The translations under genes and the position numbers were made by a program. From assembly GCF_904528075.1 (NCBI RefSeq), contig NZ_LR882035.1, positions 3,038,001-3,102,000 of the forward strand: 64,000 nucleotides of DNA, read 5' to 3'. This document shows positions 60,006 through 64,000 of this stretch, piece by piece. Source of the DNA: Agreia sp. COWG. Lineage in GTDB: Bacteria > Actinomycetota > Actinomycetes > Actinomycetales > Microbacteriaceae. Each line of letters opens with the position of its first letter. Position 1 is the first letter of the stretch. The notes under the pieces were generated by a model that did no database searches, was not told the DNA's origin, and was given only the letters and a program-made list of their open reading frames with translations.

Positions 60006-60173
60006 TTACCTCTCCTCCCGGAAATCGACGTGCTGGCGGATGACCGGGTCGTACTTCTTGAGCACGAGTCGGTCGGGGTTGTTGCGGCGGTTCTTCTTGG
60101 TGACATAGGTGTAACCCGTGCCGGCCGTCGAACGCAGCTTGATGATGGGGCGGACGTCTTGCTGCTTAGCCAT
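60006..60173 (-). CDS. rpmG: 50S ribosomal protein L33, Cys-free form
   Basis: The 55-residue L33 starts [16 protein letters not shown] and contains [20 protein letters not shown], ending HVDFREER. No cysteines are present, so it is the zinc-independent type. Its start overlaps the rpmB stop by one base (TAATG) and its stop is 3 bases before rpsN. Confidence 0.93.
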   Translation of the reverse strand: MAKQQDVRPIIKLRSTAGTGYTYVTKKNRRNNPDRLVLKKYDPVIRQHVDFREER

Positions 60174-60409
60174 TAGATTTTCTCCCCACGGGCGAGAAGA
60201 TCTTTGACGACGCTTTCGATGCCACGTGCGTCGATGACCTTGATGCCCTTGGTGCTGAGCTGCAGGGTCACGCTACGACGAAGCGACGGAACGTAGTACG
60301 TCTTCTTCTGGATGTTCGGGTCGAACCGGCGCTTCGTGCGACGGTGCGAGTGCGAGATGTTGTGCCCGAAGCCGGGAATGGCGCCGGTCACCTGGCAGGT
60401 TGCTGCCAT
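60173..60409 (-). CDS. rpmB: 50S ribosomal protein L28, zinc-independent form
   Basis: The 78-residue L28 starts [20 protein letters not shown] and has [20 protein letters not shown] and [14 protein letters not shown]. Only one Cys is present rather than two CxxC pairs, which marks the zinc-independent form. ATG at 60409, after GGAGGAAATC. First gene of the operon. Confidence 0.94.
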   Translation of the reverse strand: MAATCQVTGAIPGFGHNISHSHRRTKRRFDPNIQKKTYYVPSLRRSVTLQLSTKGIKVIDARGIESVVKDLLARGEKI

Positions 60410-60437
60410 GATTTCCTCCATAGTTACCGTAGAAAAA

Positions 60438-60451
60438 CGTGACTGGTCACG
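60438..60451 (-). promoter_or_regulatory. 14-bp palindrome in the rpmB upstream region
   Basis: CGTGAC (60438-60443) and GTCACG (60446-60451) form an inverted repeat about 30 bases upstream of the rpmB ATG, a position suited to a repressor. It does not look like the known actinobacterial Zur box, so the binding protein is unknown. Confidence 0.3.
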
Positions 60452-60635
60452 CGTTCTACCCAAGATTGCTTGTCGGCACACGCCACCCCCGAATGAAACA
60501 GGTGGGGAGTTTGTGTACATGCGAGCGGAGAAGCCGCTCGACCAGCTACCAACATTAGGCGATGGTGTGGCCGCACGCAACCGGATTCGGCGCCCGGGAA
60601 CGACGACCACAGAGCCAGAGAGCGAGAACCGAGCG

Positions 60636-60974
60636 CTACGGGCGAGGGTTGCGGATGTCGCGGGTTGCGCTGACAGCGCCGACCGCGGCCACGCCGCCCA
60701 GCAGCAGGGCTCCGGCTGCGATGAGCATCGGCGAGAAGTCGGCCCCGGTCTCGGCCAGCGCCGGCTGCACGACCGGCGTGCTGGTCTCTTCGATCTCAGC
60801 AGGAAAGGCCATCGTCTCGTCGCACTGTCTGGCCGAGGCCTGCACGCTGATGGTGTGGCTGTGATGGATCATCGAGGGTTCGTACCCCGCATCGATGGAA
60901 TGCGTGGGCGCAGCACCGATGAGGCCGAGTGCGAGAAGCGCTCCTCCGCCGATAACTACTGCCGTCGTGTGCAT
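60636..60974 (-). CDS. Small surface protein with LAETG sorting signal
   Basis: The 112-residue product has a signal peptide ([20 protein letters not shown], cleavage near APTHS). The exported part is short with a HHSH cluster and one Cys, then LAETG followed by a hydrophobic helix and a basic tail (TRDIRNPRP), a class E-type LAXTG sorting signal. The ORF has normal codon use. It lies between the L28 gene and the Zur gene on the same strand; a -10-like TACAAT on the minus strand lies about 70 bases upstream. A metal-binding role is inference from the His cluster and the zinc neighbours. Confidence 0.65.
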   Translation of the reverse strand: MHTTAVVIGGGALLALGLIGAAPTHSIDAGYEPSMIHHSHTISVQASARQCDETMAFPAEIEETSTPVVQPALAETGADFSPMLIAAGALLLGGVAAVGAVSATRDIRNPRP

Positions 60975-61105
60975 TGTGGATCCCCCGTGTGCGCCTGATC
61001 CGTCGCTACCGTCGGGTCGGAAACTAGGTCAGACGATCGTATTGTACGTGAAAACTGTGAATAAGGCCAGAATCCACGCGGGCACCGCGTTGCGAGGGCG
61101 TGTGA

Positions 61106-61504
61106 TCAGCTGTCGGGCGTGGGCACGCACGAGCTGCAGAAGCCGAAGATGTCGACCACGTGCTCGGGGCGGCTGAAACCATGCAGGGCCGCGGTCTTGC
61201 GGGCCCACGACTCGACCTCGTCGGCCTCGATCTCGACGGTGAGTCCGCAGCTGCGGCAGATGAGGTGATGGTGGTGACCAGAGGAGCACGCCCGATACAG
61301 GTTCTCGCCATCTGGTGACTGCAGCGAGTCCGCGTCACCCTCGGTCGCCAGGTCGGCGAGCGCGCGGTAGACCGTCGCGAGGCCGATGGGCGAGCCGGTG
61401 GAATGCAGGTTGGCGTGCAGGGACTGGGCGCTCACGAATCCGATCTGAGTGCCGAGCGCAGCCCGCACCGCCTCACGCTGCCAAGTATTGCGCTTCACGA
61501 CCAT
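61106..61504 (-). CDS. zur: Fur-family zinc uptake regulator (Zur-type)
   Basis: The 132-residue Fur-family repressor has an HTH domain (TWQREAVRAALGTQIGFVSA, SPIGLATVYRALADLA) and a dimerisation domain with metal ligands: SGHHHHLICRSC and FGFCSSC (two CxxC pairs for the structural zinc). Assignment as Zur rather than Fur rests on its place downstream of, and overlapping by 10 bases, the znu-type permease gene, and its proximity to the Cys-free ribosomal genes. Confidence 0.88.
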   Translation of the reverse strand: MVVKRNTWQREAVRAALGTQIGFVSAQSLHANLHSTGSPIGLATVYRALADLATEGDADSLQSPDGENLYRACSSGHHHHLICRSCGLTVEIEADEVESWARKTAALHGFSRPEHVVDIFGFCSSCVPTPDS

Positions 61505-62409
61505 GACTCAACCGTAGCCTTCGTGGCGGGGGTACGGCCCGAGATGCCCCTCCGTGCGCGGGACGCCGCGATGATGCGGCACACCACGTAGATGGCGAAC
61601 GAGATGGTAGTCACATAGGGGCTGATCGGCACGGAGCCGCCGAGCGCCAGCATGATGCCGCCCACGAGCGAGACCACGGCGAACAGCATGCTCAGCAGGG
61701 GAACCACGATGGGAGACGCGGAGACCCTCAGCGCCGCGGCCGCCGGGGTCACGAGGATGCTCAGCACGAGCAGCGAACCGACGACCTGCACCGACACGGC
61801 GACCGCCAGGCCGAGCAGCAGCATGAAGACGATCGAGAGGGTGCGCACGGGAACGCCGCGCGCCGAGGCCACATCGGCATCGACACTGGCGAAGGTGAGC
61901 GGGCGCCAGATGACGAGCAGTCCGACGACGACCACGATCGAGATGACGATCAGCGAGTTGAGCCGCGGGTCGTCGACGGCCACGATCTGGCCGGTGAGCA
62001 GCCCGAACTTGTTGGCACTGCGGCCGGGGTACAGCGCCAGGCACAGGATGCCGAAACCCAGCCCGAAGGGCATCAGCACGGCGATGATCGAGTTGCGATC
62101 TCGAGACCTGCTGCCGAGGAACCCGATGAGCAGGGCCGCGGCGAGAGAGCCTGCAAGCGACCCCTCGACCACCCCGACCCCGAACAGCAGTCCGGCCGAG
62201 GCCCCCGCGAACGAGAGCTCGCTGATGCCGTGCACGGCGAAGGCCATGTCGCGCGACATCACGAAGACTCCGACGAGTCCGCCGACGATACCGAGCACTG
62301 CGCCCGCGATGATGGAGTTCTGCAGCAGCACGAGAAGCTCGCCGTAGTCGCTGAAGTTGAAGATCTGCGACCAGAGGCTGCCCCAGTCCACGCTGTCGCC
62401 GCCGCTCAT
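61495..62409 (-). CDS. znuB: Zinc/manganese ABC transporter, permease subunit
   Basis: This 304-residue ABC-3 permease (ZnuB/AdcB type) has about eight hydrophobic segments: LLVLLQNSIIAGAVLGIVGG, RDMAFAVHGISELSFAGAS, and VVGSLLVLSILVTPAAAALR. It carries the metal through the membrane with ZnuC and ZnuA. It overlaps znuC by four bases (ATGA at 62406-62409) and zur by 10 bases, so the operon reads znuA-znuC-znuB-zur. Confidence 0.9.
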   Translation of the reverse strand: MSGGDSVDWGSLWSQIFNFSDYGELLVLLQNSIIAGAVLGIVGGLVGVFVMSRDMAFAVHGISELSFAGASAGLLFGVGVVEGSLAGSLAAALLIGFLGSRSRDRNSIIAVLMPFGLGFGILCLALYPGRSANKFGLLTGQIVAVDDPRLNSLIVISIVVVVGLLVIWRPLTFASVDADVASARGVPVRTLSIVFMLLLGLAVAVSVQVVGSLLVLSILVTPAAAALRVSASPIVVPLLSMLFAVVSLVGGIMLALGGSVPISPYVTTISFAIYVVCRIIAASRARRGISGRTPATKATVESWS

Positions 62410-63296
62410 CGCGCACCCCGCTCGCGAGAGAGATCGGCGGCCGCGGCGTCGGCATCCGGATGCGTGTGGCCGTCGTGGTCGTGATGACCATGGTGGCCGT
62501 CGGGAACCCCGGCCACGATCACGCGGCCCCGGGTGCGGATGACGTCGACGGGCGAACCATAGAGCTCGGAGAGCACTTCGCTGCGCAGCACCTCGTCGGG
62601 TGTGCCGATGCGGAACGAGCCGCCGGCGAGGTAGAGCACCCTGTCGACCATGTCGAGCACCGGGTTGATGTCGTGCGTCACGAAGAGCACACCGAGGGTG
62701 CGCTCGCGGCGGTGGGTGTCGATGAGCTCGGAGACGGCGCGCTGGTGGGCGAGATCGAGAGACAGCAGCGGCTCGTCGCAGAGCAGCAGTCGCGGATCCC
62801 CCGCGAGGGACTGACCGACGCGCAGCCGCTGCTGCTCGCCGCCCGAGAGCGTCGAGACCGAGACGTTCGCGTACTCGCTGGCGCCGACCGACTCGAGCAG
62901 GGCGTCGACCTCGCGTCGCCTGGACCTGCTCGGCAGGGGAAGGCCGAAGCGGTGACCGTCGACACCGAGGGCGACGAGGTCACGCCCTCGCAGGGGCGCT
63001 CCCTCGTCGGCCAGCTTCTGCTGGGGAATGTAGCCGATGCGACGGTTGCCCCGGGTCACGGGGCCGCCCTCGAACGAGATCGTTCCGGCACTCAGGGGCT
63101 GCTGGCCGAGGATCACCTTGAGCAGGCTCGACTTTCCCGAGCCATTGGCTCCGAGAACGGCGATGAACTCCCCAGCCCTCACGTCGAAGTCGAGGTCGTG
63201 CCAGAGGGTGCGCTCGGCGAACCGCAGGGCACCGCCCCGCACGCTGAGCACCGGGGCACTCAGGCCCGGTTCACCCTTGACCGCATTACTCGTCAC
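62406..63296 (-). CDS. znuC: Zinc/manganese ABC transporter, ATP-binding subunit
   Basis: The 296-residue ATPase has Walker A GANGSGKSS, Q-loop in IGYIPQQKLA, signature LSGGEQQRL, Walker B LLLCDEPLLSLD and switch His in FVTHDIN. Its C-terminus is His-rich (GHHGHHDHDGHTHPDADAAA), typical of zinc-handling proteins. The start is uncertain: the GTG at 63296 is chosen, since an upstream GTG at 63326 would overlap znuA by 20 bases; neither has a strong ribosome site. Confidence 0.9.
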   Translation of the reverse strand: MTSNAVKGEPGLSAPVLSVRGGALRFAERTLWHDLDFDVRAGEFIAVLGANGSGKSSLLKVILGQQPLSAGTISFEGGPVTRGNRRIGYIPQQKLADEGAPLRGRDLVALGVDGHRFGLPLPSRSRRREVDALLESVGASEYANVSVSTLSGGEQQRLRVGQSLAGDPRLLLCDEPLLSLDLAHQRAVSELIDTHRRERTLGVLFVTHDINPVLDMVDRVLYLAGGSFRIGTPDEVLRSEVLSELYGSPVDVIRTRGRVIVAGVPDGHHGHHDHDGHTHPDADAAAADLSRERGAR

Positions 63297-63306
63297 TCGC
63301 TGAAGA

Positions 63307-64000
63307 CTACTTGCCGCTGAGAGCACCTTGGATCGCGTTCAGGTTCGTTGTCATCCAGCCGATGTAGTCCGTTCCCTTGGGCAGGGTCTCGGTGACGGGC
63401 ACGATGCCCACTCCGCCGGCCTTGGCGGCGGCGAGCACGGCCTCTGTCTGGGCACCAGAGGTCTGCTCGTTGTAGGCGAGCAGCTTCACCTCGCCGTTGG
63501 CGAAGAGATCGGTGGTCTGCTTGAGCACGTCGGCGGGAACGTCGGTTCCCTCTTCGATGGCCTCGCTGAACTCGCTGGGCGTCTTGTTGACCAGGCCAGA
63601 GGCGTTGAGCATATAGAGAGGAACGGGTTCGGTGATCGCCGCGCCGTCTCCGGCGAAGCTGGCCTTGATGTCCTTCTCCTGCTGCTCGAGGGCGGCCAGC
63701 TGGCCGGTGAACTTCTTGGCGTTGGCAGTGAACGTGTCGGCGCCAGAGGGATCGATGGCCGTGAGCTGCTTGACGAGCTGCTCGGTGAGCTTCTCTACGG
63801 TGGGGAAGTCGTACCAGACGTGCTCGTTGAACTCGCCCGTGGCCGGCTTCTGGTCGTAACCCGAGATATCGGCCGCGTTCAAAACGGGGGCGATCTTGTT
63901 GTCGGATGCGCTCAGCATCGTGTCGACGAAGTCGTCGTAGCCGCCGCCGTTCTCGATGACCAGCTGCGCCTTCGACAGGGCGAGCTGCGTGCGCGAGTCG
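63307..64000 (-). CDS. znuA: Zinc-binding ABC transporter lipoprotein (partial, 5' end outside window)
   Basis: The visible C-terminal 231 residues match the ZnuA/TroA cluster-A-1 binding proteins: the metal ligand region NEHVWYDFPTVEKLTEQLVK, an alpha-helical backbone, LLAYNEQTSGAQTEAVLAAA and IVPVTETLPKGTDYIGWM near the end. The signal and lipobox are outside the window. It captures zinc (or manganese) for ZnuBC. Its stop is about 10 bases before the chosen znuC start. Confidence 0.88.
   Translation of the reverse strand, partial: DSRTQLALSKAQLVIENGGGYDDFVDTMLSASDNKIAPVLNAADISGYDQKPATGEFNEHVWYDFPTVEKLTEQLVKQLTAIDPSGADTFTANAKKFTGQLAALEQQEKDIKASFAGDGAAITEPVPLYMLNASGLVNKTPSEFSEAIEEGTDVPADVLKQTTDLFANGEVKLLAYNEQTSGAQTEAVLAAAKAGGVGIVPVTETLPKGTDYIGWMTTNLNAIQGALSGK

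Noticed and set aside
60438..60451. Zur box upstream of rpmB
   Set aside because: The palindrome CGTGAC/GTCACG does not resemble the AT-rich Zur consensus of actinobacteria; kept only as an unassigned palindrome.

Overview
The window is about 64 kb of chromosome from a high-GC actinobacterium, most probably a member of the Microbacteriaceae. This rests on overall composition and codon use, a DUF222/HNH (13E12-type) protein, an NrtR-nadABC-cysteine desulfurase cluster, actinobacterial Kdp genes with kdpF, Cys-less rpmB-rpmG-rpsN, and surface proteins carrying LAXTG-type sorting signals. It reads as housekeeping and accessory metabolism. I see no phage, insertion sequence, CRISPR array, rRNA or tRNA.

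Layout. 1-2012: two ribulose monophosphate pathway genes (hxlA, cut by the window edge, and hxlB) divergent from a LuxR-type regulator with a kinase-like ATPase fold. 2124-10891: a NYN-domain protein, a frameshifted tyrosine phosphatase, a YitT membrane protein next to an Lrp regulator, an SDR, several small unknown proteins, a quinone oxidoreductase and a DUF2256/DUF3253 protein. Two copies of an approximately 85-bp palindromic element lie in intergenic gaps at 3232-3319 and 10914-10998. 11011-20643: pgi, a SulP anion transporter, an FAD oxidoreductase, a polar amino acid ABC importer, and a MerR-controlled pair of membrane proteins. 20640-23769: an operon of an amidohydrolase and a divergent S-adenosylhomocysteine-hydrolase-like protein with a DUF985 cupin.

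23903-25071: a tryptophanyl-tRNA synthetase gene preceded by a 12-codon leader peptide with three consecutive Trp codons. The leader RNA can form mutually exclusive hairpins, one of which hides the ribosome binding site. 25217-26698: the DUF222/HNH gene, probably leaderless. 27116-35215: a complete kdpFABC-kdpDE potassium system, preceded by an extra translationally coupled 27-residue membrane peptide. 35270-39763: alcohol dehydrogenase, TetR, DUF1345, DUF3072 and Gfo/Idh/MocA genes.

40031-42775: two secreted proteins. The second has seven chaplin-like repeats without cysteines and a C-terminal LALTG sorting signal. 42930-48506: small proteins, a nucleoside-kinase-like P-loop protein, a DLH-like protein lacking its nucleophile, and a haem group (DUF2470, GNAT, haem oxygenase) with a DtxR-type box. 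48566-54390: the NAD de novo synthesis operon, nrtR-nadA-nadB-nadC-cysteine desulfurase, with two tandem NrtR-like operator sites. 54467-59403: a PIF1/RecD-like helicase, an unknown membrane-anchored protein, a CopD-CtaG fusion and HU. 59697-64000: a zinc-linked group with Cys-free ribosomal proteins S14, L33 and L28, a small LAETG-anchored protein, a Zur-type Fur regulator and znuB, znuC and znuA (znuA truncated by the window edge).

Regulation visible in the sequence includes the trp leader, the NrtR operators, the iron box, a MerR dyad overlapping its own start codon, and strong intrinsic terminators after the S14 and HU genes.
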